Source of the DNA: an uncultured Ruminococcus sp.
Lineage (GTDB): Bacteria; Bacillota; Clostridia; Oscillospirales; Ruminococcaceae
Direction: 5' to 3'
Length of the DNA stretch: 53,224 nucleotides
NCBI GenBank assembly: GCA_947627445.1
Contig: CANQWA010000018.1
Location: forward strand, 1-53,224
In this document: one piece after another, positions 32,413 to 40,536 of the stretch
Layout of the letters: each line of letters opens with the position of its first letter
How positions within the stretch are numbered: the stretch's first letter is position 1
Program-made: the position numbers and the translations under genes
The notes under the pieces: generated by a model
What the model was told of the DNA's origin: nothing
Database searches by the model: none
The model's input: only the letters and a program-made list of their open reading frames with translations

Positions 32413-33768
32413 TCAAAAAAATAAGGCTTCTGCCAGCACGTTCCATATTCTGAGAAAAGTATTCGCCCAGGGACTGCTTCTCCCAAGTGCCAATAATACT
32501 TTTCTGGCATGGGTTGTCAGATGCCCGGCAATCAGCATAAGTCGTTCGATCACAGTCCGTATTCTGCGGCGTTTGATGGTCTTATGACGAACCGGCATAT
32601 CGTTCTTTTTCATTGCTTCCGTACCGATGATGCGAAGGACATTGTATGCGATCATCCCCAATTTCAAAATGAGCGCATTGGTATCAAACTTACCGCTGGG
32701 CATCCGTTCCATATCCATATCTGTTTTGATTTCGCTGTGGAATTGCTCACAGGTCGCATGATTATGGTACAGTTTGATAATATCCGCATCCGAATCCGGC
32801 AAAGATGTGTAGTACATATTGAACTCCGTGTCTGGAAACAGCATTTCCTGACCATTGGCAGCTATCGTTCTGTCAATGATCTCATATACCATACGAATAG
32901 TAATATCGCCCTTTTCTTTCGTGTGAACGGTACGCCATGTACTCCCGATATATACGGTTTTCCCTTCACGAGGATAGCTGATATTTTTGCAGACTTTCCG
33001 CAGTTCTGCTGCCATTTCATCACGGTTTTCACGGCGAAAATTGTGTTTGACCAGGAACTTTACCCGGCTGTCATCCCAATGCAGTACTGCATAGTTTTCC
33101 ACCGCATCGTTTCCGGAATCCATACGGACAAGCAGTGTCTGATCGGTCATCTGTTTTGCTGCTGCAATGGTTTCCCGGAGAAAATCCGGTGTGCCATTTT
33201 GACAATGCTGACTGCCTTCCCGCAGTTCAAAATTACAGCCATATCCCTCTGTTCCGATATATGCCATAATTGGAGCATAGCCATCAAAATTTTTGTAAGT
33301 ACGGGATACCCCTTCTTTGTGCGATTTGGAATTATCAAATGGCGTGACATCAATATCTAACGGAACCATGCCATTTGTTAGTGCTGTTGGCTGAACATGG
33401 CAAGCTTTTAAAAGGCTGATATTACCAGACAGAATTTCTGCATTCATGGATTGACCGATTGCATCCAGACGCATTCTGAGCGTAGATTCAGACGGAATAC
33501 CGTATGCGATTCCCAGGGACATTTTGTAGTATTCTTCATCTTTGTGAAATTCATTGACGTAATCAAAATCGGTCTTGCCAAGCGTCAGCATACCGATTTC
33601 TGTCAGCAGAATATCACCGTTTTTGATTTGTGGTTGGGAACGTTTATTAGTTCTCATTCTTGCCGCTTTTTTGATTAGGTCAGATTTTGCCATTGCCTGA
33701 CCTACCATGCATAATCCGCTCGGTGTGATCAGCCGTTCGTCGCTTAATACCACTTCTATTTTCCGCAT
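32413..33768 (-). CDS. IS1380-family transposase
   Basis: This 451-residue transposase has the IS4/IS1380 architecture. It has the first Asp in V-P-L-D-I-D-V-T-P-F-D-N-S-K-S-H-K-E-G-V-S-R, a conserved Y-K-N-F-D-G-Y-A-P-I-M-A-Y-I-G, the second catalytic Asp in L-V-R-M-D-S-G-N-D and the late Glu in C-E-Q-F-H-S-E-I-K. It is complete, in one frame, and probably functional. It sits in antisense to the agr modules, directly next to a truncated agrB, so insertion of this element probably damaged module 2. The inverted repeats could not be defined by eye. Confidence 0.9.
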   Translation of the reverse strand: MRKIEVVLSDERLITPSGLCMVGQAMAKSDLIKKAARMRTNKRSQPQIKNGDILLTEIGMLTLGKTDFDYVNEFHKDEEYYKMSLGIAYGIPSESTLRMRLDAIGQSMNAEILSGNISLLKACHVQPTALTNGMVPLDIDVTPFDNSKSHKEGVSRTYKNFDGYAPIMAYIGTEGYGCNFELREGSQHCQNGTPDFLRETIAAAKQMTDQTLLVRMDSGNDAVENYAVLHWDDSRVKFLVKHNFRRENRDEMAAELRKVCKNISYPREGKTVYIGSTWRTVHTKEKGDITIRMVYEIIDRTIAANGQEMLFPDTEFNMYYTSLPDSDADIIKLYHNHATCEQFHSEIKTDMDMERMPSGKFDTNALILKLGMIAYNVLRIIGTEAMKKNDMPVRHKTIKRRRIRTVIERLMLIAGHLTTHARKVLLALGRSSPWANTFLRIWNVLAEALFF

Positions 33769-33837
33769 CGCTTTTTCACCCTCCGGGTGCTGTTTTCACA
33801 GCTGCTCTTTTTTTCCTATTTTACCATATTTCTGTGG

Positions 33838-34357
33838 TTTTGGAAAGTGGCAGGATTTCAAGTCTGCGGATTAAGGAGATGTGCTGAATACCGTTATTGT
33901 CCTGCTGATCGCTCTGCTCTCCCATACGCCGCCTGCGGTTATAATATTTATTGCCACATTTATGGGATTGAGACAGTTTGTAGGCGGGTATCATGCAAAC
34001 AGTCATTTGAGTTGTATGTTCACGCTTGTCATGGTGATGCTGGTTTTCTCTTACGGCATTTGTAACATACCAAAACAGTTTGCTCAGATATTCAGTATCA
34101 GCTTCATAACAATAGCTTTGCCTATCATTTTCTGTATTGCTCCCGTTCCGCATCCGAATAAACCGATGTCAGAGGAAAAAGGGAGAAGGCTTAGAAAAAG
34201 AAGCCGTATCCTCGCTGCTGCCCTATCCGCTGTTGTGATTGTAATGCTTGTATTCCAATATCAGGAATTAAGTCTTTACGTATCAAGCGGAATACTGCTG
34301 TCGGCAATCATGGCACTTCTCGGTCGTTTCTTGAATCGGGGTGATAACAGTAAATGA
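33838..34357 (+). pseudogene. agrB: AgrB of module 2, N-terminally truncated and probably frameshifted
   Basis: From about 33881 the frame encodes the C-terminal 158 residues of an AgrB, including L-R-Q-F-V-G-G-Y-H-A-N-S-H-L-S-C (catalytic His and Cys retained), then P-H-P-N-K-P-M-S and two more membrane helices. The normal N-terminal 40-50 residues are missing. In the -1 phase just before, F-Q-V-C-G-L-R-R (near 33859) looks like the preceding AgrB segment, so one extra base near 33880 would break the gene. The IS1380 transposase starts just upstream. A GTG at 33881 with AGGAG too close could give a short product. Whether any AgrB2 activity survives is doubtful. Confidence 0.75.
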
Positions 34358-34514
34358 TGACAAGGAAAGAGAAAAACGAAGTATTTTAGCGATTGTGGTT
34401 CTTGCTCTTGTCAGGTTGGTGCTGTATATCTCAAACGGCAGCGTTTGCGGCATCACATTCTACCAGCCGAAAGAGCCTGATTTACATGAGCTGTTTAAAA
34501 GGAGGGAATTGTAA
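34341..34514 (+). CDS. agrD: AgrD-like precursor, module 2 copy a (57 aa)
   Basis: Reading from GTG 34341, a hydrophobic helix (I-L-A-I-V-V-L-A-L-V-R-L-V-L) is followed by C-G-I-T-F-Y and then Q-P-K-E-P-D-L-H-E-L-F, the AgrD tail. The ring would be Cys plus four or five residues. The start is odd: ATG 34354 overlapping the agrB2 stop in ATGATGA is in another phase, and adding one A to the A5 run near 34372-34376 would put it in frame. So either GTG is used or a single-base deletion has damaged the gene. No ordinary scan reports it. Confidence 0.65.
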   Translation: MITVNDDKEREKRSILAIVVLALVRLVLYISNGSVCGITFYQPKEPDLHELFKRREL

Positions 34515-34669
34515 TGAAAAAACTGATGAATTTCGCAAGAAAAGCTTCTACGGCATTGGCGGCTCTTGCGCTGATAGTGGCAACTACATCTGTTCCGAGT
34601 GCCTGCTATCATTGGTTCGCACAGCCTGTAGAGCCTGAGGAATTGAGAGAACTTGTGAACAATGAGTAA
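34514..34669 (+). CDS. agrD: AgrD-like precursor, module 2 copy b (51 aa)
   Basis: This complete 51-residue AgrD starts at ATG 34514, one base overlapping the stop of copy a, eight bases after AAGGAGG. The N-terminal helix is basic and amphipathic (M-N-F-A-R-K-A-S-T-A-L-A-A-L-A-L), then comes the core C-Y-H-W-F-A and the tail Q-P-V-E-P-E-E-L-R-E-L. A five- or six-membered thiolactone such as C-Y-H-W-F is expected. Its ring differs from both others in the window, so it is a third signal specificity. It lies 27 bases ahead of the large vWA-protein gene. Confidence 0.85.
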   Translation: MKKLMNFARKASTALAALALIVATTSVPSACYHWFAQPVEPEELRELVNNE

Positions 34670-34696
34670 ATTTATAAATTGTGAATGGAGGAAGCA

Positions 34697-37600
34697 ATGA
34701 GTTTAAAATCAAAATTTAAGAGGCTGTTTTCTGGTGTGCTGAGTCTTGCGGTAATTGCATCCGTTTTGCCGAGCATACCTGCTGCAGCAGAAGAAGCTGA
34801 AAAATACCCTTATTCCGTGTTCGGACGCAATGGTATTACAATGAGTGCATCGTCAAATTTATGTATGAACGGTAATATGCACACAAACAAGAATGCCGAC
34901 ATATCCTACATGAATGGCAACATCAATGGAAGTATTACAACGGGAAGCGACATCGAAAAAAGGGTAAAGCACGTTTATTCTGACCAGAAAATCATGGAAA
35001 CATACTTTACAGAAAACTGTGATTTACATGAGGAAGAGTATGTATATTCGGATATGAATATACATATCAACAATCCGTTGTTTTGCTATAACAACATAAC
35101 TCTTGACGGAAATGTATCCTTGAATTCTAACCTTGGAACGCTTATGAACCTCAATATAACCGGCGAGGTAAAGAACGCCAACACATCTGTAGTTTACTCG
35201 AAATACGGCAATATCACCATTGAAAACGACAGCACAGCCAACATTAACGGACTGATTTATGTTCCACTTGGAACTCTGACGATAAATTCCCCCAACATCA
35301 ACCTGAACGGTGTTATTATTGCCGATAAGATCGTGATCAATGGCAGCAGCGTAAACATCAATTACAAGGACGATATTGCGGGTTTTATCGGCAATACCTC
35401 TGAAGTATATGATTTCAGCGGACTTGAATATCTGCCGGAAGAATGGCTTGGTGATACCGATGAGGACGAGCTGTTTGATATTTACGAAAAGGTGATCGAC
35501 ACAGACCCGTTGAACCCTGATACGGACGGTGATGGACTTCCCGACGGATATGAAGTTATAACTTTGAACACTGATCCGCTGGAGATTGATACTGATGAAA
35601 ATGGTATATCTGATGCTGACGAGGACTTTGACAGCGATAATCTGAACAATCTTGGCGAATATCAGAATGGAACAGATCCGTTTAATCCTGACACTGATGA
35701 AGACGGTTTCATGGATGGTGACGAAGTATATACATATGGCACAGATCCGCTGAATCCCGATACAGACAATGACGGTCTGCTTGATGGCGAAGAAAGCTAC
35801 AACGGCTCAATATACGCCAAATACGGAATGTATTTTGACCCTCTGAATCCTGACACCAATGGCAACGGCGTTCTTGATGGCGAAGAAGTATTTGGTCAGT
35901 CAAAAAAGCAGGAAGTAGAAACTCATGATGAGGCTATTACTGAAATCTCTGTTGATATGGATACAAACGGCAGCCTTGAAAGAAACCTTACCATTGAAAG
36001 TATGTATAACATCGACGCAATGTCATCAAATGTTTATGCTATGATTGGTGAACCATTCAACTTCACATCATCAACTAACTTTGAATCTGCAACAATTACA
36101 TTTAAGATAGACCAATCAAAACTTGGCGATACATTATTTGACAACCTGATTATTCTGTGGTATAATGAAGAAGAACAGATATTTGAAGAAATGCCTACTA
36201 CCCGTGACGCAGTTAATTCCACTGTTAGCACTACGACCACGCACTTTTCGCAGTATATGGTTGTTGACAGTCAAAAATGGTATGCAAATTGGAACTACAG
36301 CCTAAGTGAACTCCGTAGAATGTGGATTTCAGGCACCTCTTATCAAAGAAATCTACATACCATCCTTATGATGGATTGTTCATCAAGTGCATATTCTTCG
36401 GATCCATATAATCTCGCTTTAAAAGTAGGATATAATGGTGTTACATCTGAAAATATCGAAGACATCAGAAATAGTATTAATAGTCAATGGGACGCAGAAC
36501 ATTATTGCGTAAAAAGCTGCGACCGCTTTGATATCTGTGATGGTATTATTAATAACAAAGGAAGTAATGATGCAGTTGCTCTAATCACTTTTGCGGGAGG
36601 AGTAGTTTCAAATTCTGGCTGGATTTACAGTAAAGGTTCTTTGCGCAATGCTTTAGCTCAAAATATAGGAAATTATGGTGGAACTGGAAGTTGGAGATCC
36701 GCTATAAACACTGCGCTTGGTATGGTAGAAACAGACACTACTGACATTTATCGAATTGTTATTATATCGGATACAAATGCAAATTCTGGAGTGATTTCCA
36801 GCGATGAATTCGCAAGTAATGTTATTTTAAATGTTGTTAATGTGGGCACTGGATCATTTAGTAACAACATTGAAGCTGTTGCACAGGCAACTGGTGGTGA
36901 TGTCTATAATGCTATCAGTGCCAGTGATCTGACTTATCAGTCAGGTGGCTTTATCACTTCACCGGAGCAATTTGTTGGAACAGATTCTGACGGTGATGGT
37001 ATTCCGGATTTGGTAGAGTTGTACGGCTTGAAACCAAATGGCGATCCTATTAATACTAACCCTAACAAAAAAGATACTGATGGTGACGGTATTGATGATA
37101 ATATTGAATTGTGTTATATTGGAAGCAGTCTGACATCGGATGTGACTATGGCTGATTATGTTAGAGCTTTAAAACCTCATAGTGATCCTGCTAAGGCAGA
37201 TTCTGATGGAGATGGGTTTGGTGATGATATAGATCCAAATTGTCTGGTAAATGACATAAAGAAAACCACATTGAATAATTCAAATTATGTGTCGATATTT
37301 GATACAGATAACAATATAAATTCATTTGGTGGAAATCAAGAATGGTTTGAAAAGTTAGAATACGATACATTTTGTAATGGGAATGTCAGTGCAAATTTTG
37401 CAAAATCAAATGGTTGCGGATTGATTGCAGGCGGTGATATGTTGTTATACCTTAATTTATACAAAAATTTTGATATGAAAAAATATGCAGAAATACTAGG
37501 ATGTAATAAAGGTAACACAACAGTAGTTGGTGGAGGATTGGAATTGTATGAATATGCAGGGTATAATAATTCTTCTGGTGTGTTTGGGCAAGGAACATAT

Positions 37601-38077
37601 TTAAAATATATGCAATTGCTTTCAAATAAACTTACCATCTCAACCGGAATGATTTCAGGTGTTTGGCCAGCATTTATTCCATCATCATACAATGGTGCAA
37701 TTAATGATGCCTTTGAGGTATGCGGAATAGACTATACAGCTTCGTGGAATTTTTCATGCTCACAAGAAAAATGTAAAAAAGATATAAAACGTATGTTGTC
37801 GAATGACATTCCTGTTGTTTTTGCATATTACAGTAACGATGATGAATTAAATTTATATGAATCTACAGATTTAACGAATTTTACATTAAAACAACCAATT
37901 AAATCACATTATATGGTAATAACAGGTATAATTGAATTTTCTGATGGTGTTGTTGGTATCACCAAACATAAGACTTTATACGAAGTATCCTCTTGGGGTA
38001 AAAAGTATTATATAGACGCAGAAACTTATCTTTCTAATCTATCACCCTTTTCTAATATTTTGAACATATATGAATAA
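34697..38077 (+). CDS. Large secreted protein: TSP3 calcium repeats, vWA domain, papain/C39-like domain
   Basis: This 1126-residue protein begins at ATG 34697 after GGAGGAAG. A signal peptide ends near A-A-A (residue 31). Residues 50-235 are Asn/Gly-rich parallel-beta-type repeats. Thrombospondin type 3 calcium repeats (D-x-D-x-D-G-L-x-D-G) fill about residues 245-400 and again about 760-855. Between them is a vWA domain with the MIDAS start M-M-D-C-S-S-S (about residue 558). The last 220 residues have K-S-N-G-C-G-L-I-A-G-G and S-H-Y-M-V-I-T-G-I, the Cys and His of a papain/C39-like peptidase fold. It sits straight after agrD, so it may be a quorum-controlled surface effector; substrate and activity are unknown. 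Confidence 0.75.
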   Translation: MSLKSKFKRLFSGVLSLAVIASVLPSIPAAAEEAEKYPYSVFGRNGITMSASSNLCMNGNMHTNKNADISYMNGNINGSITTGSDIEKRVKHVYSDQKIMETYFTENCDLHEEEYVYSDMNIHINNPLFCYNNITLDGNVSLNSNLGTLMNLNITGEVKNANTSVVYSKYGNITIENDSTANINGLIYVPLGTLTINSPNINLNGVIIADKIVINGSSVNINYKDDIAGFIGNTSEVYDFSGLEYLPEEWLGDTDEDELFDIYEKVIDTDPLNPDTDGDGLPDGYEVITLNTDPLEIDTDENGISDADEDFDSDNLNNLGEYQNGTDPFNPDTDEDGFMDGDEVYTYGTDPLNPDTDNDGLLDGEESYNGSIYAKYGMYFDPLNPDTNGNGVLDGEEVFGQSKKQEVETHDEAITEISVDMDTNGSLERNLTIESMYNIDAMSSNVYAMIGEPFNFTSSTNFESATITFKIDQSKLGDTLFDNLIILWYNEEEQIFEEMPTTRDAVNSTVSTTTTHFSQYMVVDSQKWYANWNYSLSELRRMWISGTSYQRNLHTILMMDCSSSAYSSDPYNLALKVGYNGVTSENIEDIRNSINSQWDAEHYCVKSCDRFDICDGIINNKGSNDAVALITFAGGVVSNSGWIYSKGSLRNALAQNIGNYGGTGSWRSAINTALGMVETDTTDIYRIVIISDTNANSGVISSDEFASNVILNVVNVGTGSFSNNIEAVAQATGGDVYNAISASDLTYQSGGFITSPEQFVGTDSDGDGIPDLVELYGLKPNGDPINTNPNKKDTDGDGIDDNIELCYIGSSLTSDVTMADYVRALKPHSDPAKADSDGDGFGDDIDPNCLVNDIKKTTLNNSNYVSIFDTDNNINSFGGNQEWFEKLEYDTFCNGNVSANFAKSNGCGLIAGGDMLLYLNLYKNFDMKKYAEILGCNKGNTTVVGGGLELYEYAGYNNSSGVFGQGTYLKYMQLLSNKLTISTGMISGVWPAFIPSSYNGAINDAFEVCGIDYTASWNFSCSQEKCKKDIKRMLSNDIPVVFAYYSNDDELNLYESTDLTNFTLKQPIKSHYMVITGIIEFSDGVVGITKHKTLYEVSSWGKKYYIDAETYLSNLSPFSNILNIYE

Positions 38078-38741
38078 AAGAACAAAACAATTCTTAATTG
38101 TATTAGCTTTAACTCTTTTGTTTCTTATACTAATATTAGTTATATTTTTCAATGACAAAGCAGTTTTAAGACATGAGGCGAAAAATATAGAATCTGAAAT
38201 AAATCAGACGATTTGTATGGACAACGAATATATAGAATGTACTTGTATGTTTTATTATGAAGAAAGTGAAGAAATTAAATTGTATTTTAATTTTGAAAAT
38301 TACGGTAATGCAGAAGATAGTGAGTTAGAAGGAATGTGCAGAGTTGCCAATTACGTATCCAAATATATTAAAAACAATCCAAAATCTTTTTTATGTGGAA
38401 AAAAAGTTACTCTCGGTTCTGAGTGTTGTAACCGACTGGCAGATATAAAGATTTGTAACTTTGACCCTGCTACAAACGATTCTTTTTTCAGTTCAGAACA
38501 GTTTAACTATGGATATTTTGATGGGTATTTCTATAACAAAGAAGATTTTTCACTATCAAAACTTGAAAAGTTTAATTGGTTTGAAATATTAGAATTCACT
38601 GATATGACAAATGATGATTATTCTATTTTACTCAATTTTTCACAATTAAAAGAAATTCGTTGCAAAAGTGATTTTTTTACCGGGGCTGAACAAGACATAC
38701 TTAAATCTAAGAATGTTTTCATATCTTTCAAAGAAACTTAA
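38070..38741 (+). CDS. Membrane-anchored cysteine-rich protein of unknown function
   Basis: This 223-residue protein starts eight bases before the end of the vWA protein gene, so the two are co-translated. It has one N-terminal membrane helix (F-L-I-V-L-A-L-T-L-L-F-L-I-L-I-L-V-I) and an extracytoplasmic domain of about 190 residues with some ten cysteines (E-C-T-C, E-C-C). I recognise no family. The pairing with a secreted protease-like partner suggests an immunity, chaperone or tether role, but this is inference only. In-frame codons continue past its stop to 38846, coding 33 residues from ATG 38745, perhaps a remnant. Confidence 0.7.
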   Translation: MNKRTKQFLIVLALTLLFLILILVIFFNDKAVLRHEAKNIESEINQTICMDNEYIECTCMFYYEESEEIKLYFNFENYGNAEDSELEGMCRVANYVSKYIKNNPKSFLCGKKVTLGSECCNRLADIKICNFDPATNDSFFSSEQFNYGYFDGYFYNKEDFSLSKLEKFNWFEILEFTDMTNDDYSILLNFSQLKEIRCKSDFFTGAEQDILKSKNVFISFKET

Positions 38742-38744
38742 GTC

Positions 38745-38846
38745 ATGGCATCATCATATAATATAAACAATTTTGGCAATGTAACAGAACCAAAGCAACT
38801 TGTCAGAACGTATCTTGATGAAAATGGAATCCACCCCAAACAGTAA
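38745..38846 (+). CDS. Possible short peptide or fragment
   Basis: This 33-codon frame, in phase with the previous gene, ends L-V-R-T-Y-L-D-E-N-G-I-H-P-K-Q. There is no clear ribosome binding site. It may be the eroded C-terminus of a longer gene. Coding status is uncertain. Confidence 0.25.
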   Translation: MASSYNINNFGNVTEPKQLVRTYLDENGIHPKQ

Positions 38847-38933
38847 CGATTGTATTGTAAGACATTAGCCTATTGGAACAGTAAAAATCCGTTCCTCACA
38901 AGTTCAAATCATCATTCTGGCACACACTACCGC

Positions 38934-38975
38934 ATAGCACTCTCTCTGGGCATTTCAGAGGGGGTGCTATTTTTA
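38934..38975 (+). terminator. Terminator after the agr2 / vWA operon
   Basis: ATAGCAC-CTCTCTG pairs with CAGAGGGGGTGCTAT (38934-38970), followed by T5. It terminates the module 2 operon. Confidence 0.8.
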
Positions 38976-39088
38976 TCGGTTAAAGAATTTTTCGTTTTCC
39001 AGAGATCCTATCGTAAACGTCAAATAATCCCCCGTTCCCAACAGAAAATAAAAACCTCGCCGGATAACACAGCGAGGTAAGGGGACTA

Positions 39089-40072
39089 TTAATCCTTCCA
39101 CGGCAGCAGAATTGTGCCGGGCGGTTGTGAAAACAGCTCAGTCAGATACTTCTCGGCATCCAGTCCGTTAGCCTGAGCTGTGGAAATAATCGAATATAGA
39201 ATCGCACTGCATTTTGCGCCGCGCTCAGTATTGTTGAACAGCCAGTTCTTGCGGCCGACTGCAAATGGTCTGATCGCATTCTCTGCGCGATTGTTGTCGA
39301 TTGGGATGTTGCCGTCCTCTAAAAAGGTACATAGGTATTTCTTTTCATTCAGCGCATAATGAACAGCTTTAGCGAGTTTGCCTTTTCCGCTGACGTTTTG
39401 TTCTTCAAGCCATGAGAAGAAAGCATCCAGCAAGAGCTTTACCTTCACAAGACGCTGTTCATATCTTTCTTCAGCAGTCAAATCTGCCAGTAATTCTTCT
39501 TCATGGTAGATTCTGTTGCAGAAGTCCACAGCTTTTGCAGCAACAGATGTGCTGTAGGCAGATTTATCCTTTGGCAAGGCTTCTACAAAACGCCTTCTTG
39601 TATGCGTCCAGCAGCCGCATCGCTTTGTGCCGGTCACGGCGTTGTATGCATCGTAGCCGTCACATATCAGAAAGCCTTTAAACCCTTTGAGAAACTTAGC
39701 CGGATGAACGCCTCCTCTCGTTTGCTGGTACTCAAAAATAATGATGCTGCGGTCATTCATTTTGCCATTGCAGTATACCCACATTCGAGAATCGGTTGTA
39801 GCTTTCCTATCCGTTTCATGCAGCACCTGAAGCACAGTCTCATCGCAGTGGATAATCCCAAGCAAGAGCAGCCGTTTGTGCATCTCTTCAAGAATCGGCA
39901 GACACCAACGCTCTGCTATTGTACAAACCCATTCAGACATTGTGGCTCTGAGAAGAGGAATCCTCTTAGCTGCGAAATCCTTTTCCTGCCGGTACAGCGG
40001 AACTGCTTTTGCAAACTTTTCATAGATAATATGCGCAGATAATTCCGGGGAACAAAAGCTATGCGGTATCAT
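39089..40072 (-). pseudogene. IS66-family transposase, N-terminally truncated
   Basis: This fragment of 327 codons holds the catalytic C-terminal two-thirds of an IS66 TnpC protein. First Asp in H-C-D-E-T-V-L-Q-V, second Asp in C-D-G-Y-D-A-Y, C-W-T-H-T-R-R-R-F, and Glu in D-N-N-R-A-E-N-A-I. The coiled coil, S-S-K-P-P motif and zinc cluster of a full-length protein of about 500 residues are missing. The frame begins at P-L-Y-R-Q-E-K-D-F, where it meets a fragment of a different transposase (40069-40149). It is distinct in sequence from the complete IS66 at 22.3-24.0 kb and cannot transpose by itself. Confidence 0.85.
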
Positions 40073-40149
40073 CCTAAAAATTCTTTTTTATTGGTTCTGG
40101 CTGCGCCAAGTTCATCATTGATTTCTGCCAGCGTCATTTGTCTTTCCAT
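40069..40149 (-). pseudogene. N-terminal fragment of an IS5-family transposase
   Basis: A 26-codon frame from ATG 40149 with its own promoter (TATAAT just upstream) reads M-T-L-A-E-I-N-D-E-L-G-A-A-R-T-N-K-K-E-F-L and then stops. That is the start of many IS5-like DDE transposases, whose next residues would be about 450 more. It ends where the truncated IS66 begins, so the two fragments mark a deletion or replacement junction. Confidence 0.6.
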
Positions 40150-40419
40150 GTCTCTATTATATCACATTTTGGCTCGTTTGGCAATTGTGCGGTGTTGCCC
40201 TAATTTAGTCTATGGACTTGCTTAGATTCTATTATACACAAAAATCTCATGCTTCGGAAGACGGGACGTTATTTGACGCTTACATCCTATCTTCATGCAA
40301 ATGCAGAAAATCTCCGTCTTTCCTGCATACTCTGTCTGCTGTCGAAGAATAACAGCCTTAAAGCAGAATCCGACTTCTTACAGCTTCTGCTTTTTCTACT
40401 ATGGAACTTACACTTTTTC
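40150..40419. other. Gene-free spacer between the transposase fragments and the ImmA/IrrE gene
   Basis: About 270 bases with only poor open frames, none carrying a ribosome binding site or recognisable protein. No repeat or terminator was found. Confidence 0.4.
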
Positions 40420-40448
40420 TTGTTATTAAAGTCGATTTGTGGTATAAT
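40420..40448 (+). promoter_or_regulatory. Promoter of the ImmA/IrrE-type gene
   Basis: TTGTTA (40420-40425) and TATAAT (40443-40448) are 17 bases apart, about 90 bases ahead of the start codon, leaving an untranslated leader of about 80 bases. Confidence 0.75.
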
Positions 40449-40536
40449 TGTAAAAAAGAACCTATCCGGCACTATGTTTGCCAAAATCACAGTCAACTAA
40501 AGAAAATACCTGCTGCAATGAGATTTGGAGGTAAAT

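Noticed and set aside
32509-33360. 283-codon + strand frame
   Set aside because: It is antisense to the intact IS1380 transposase and lacks any recognisable domain or ribosome binding site.
33787-34065. 92-codon + strand frame beside agrB2
   Set aside because: Only a few residues before the suspected frameshift resemble AgrB; the rest is out of frame and is not a separate gene.
39503-40042. 179-codon + strand frame
   Set aside because: It is the shadow of the IS66 transposase fragment on the opposite strand.
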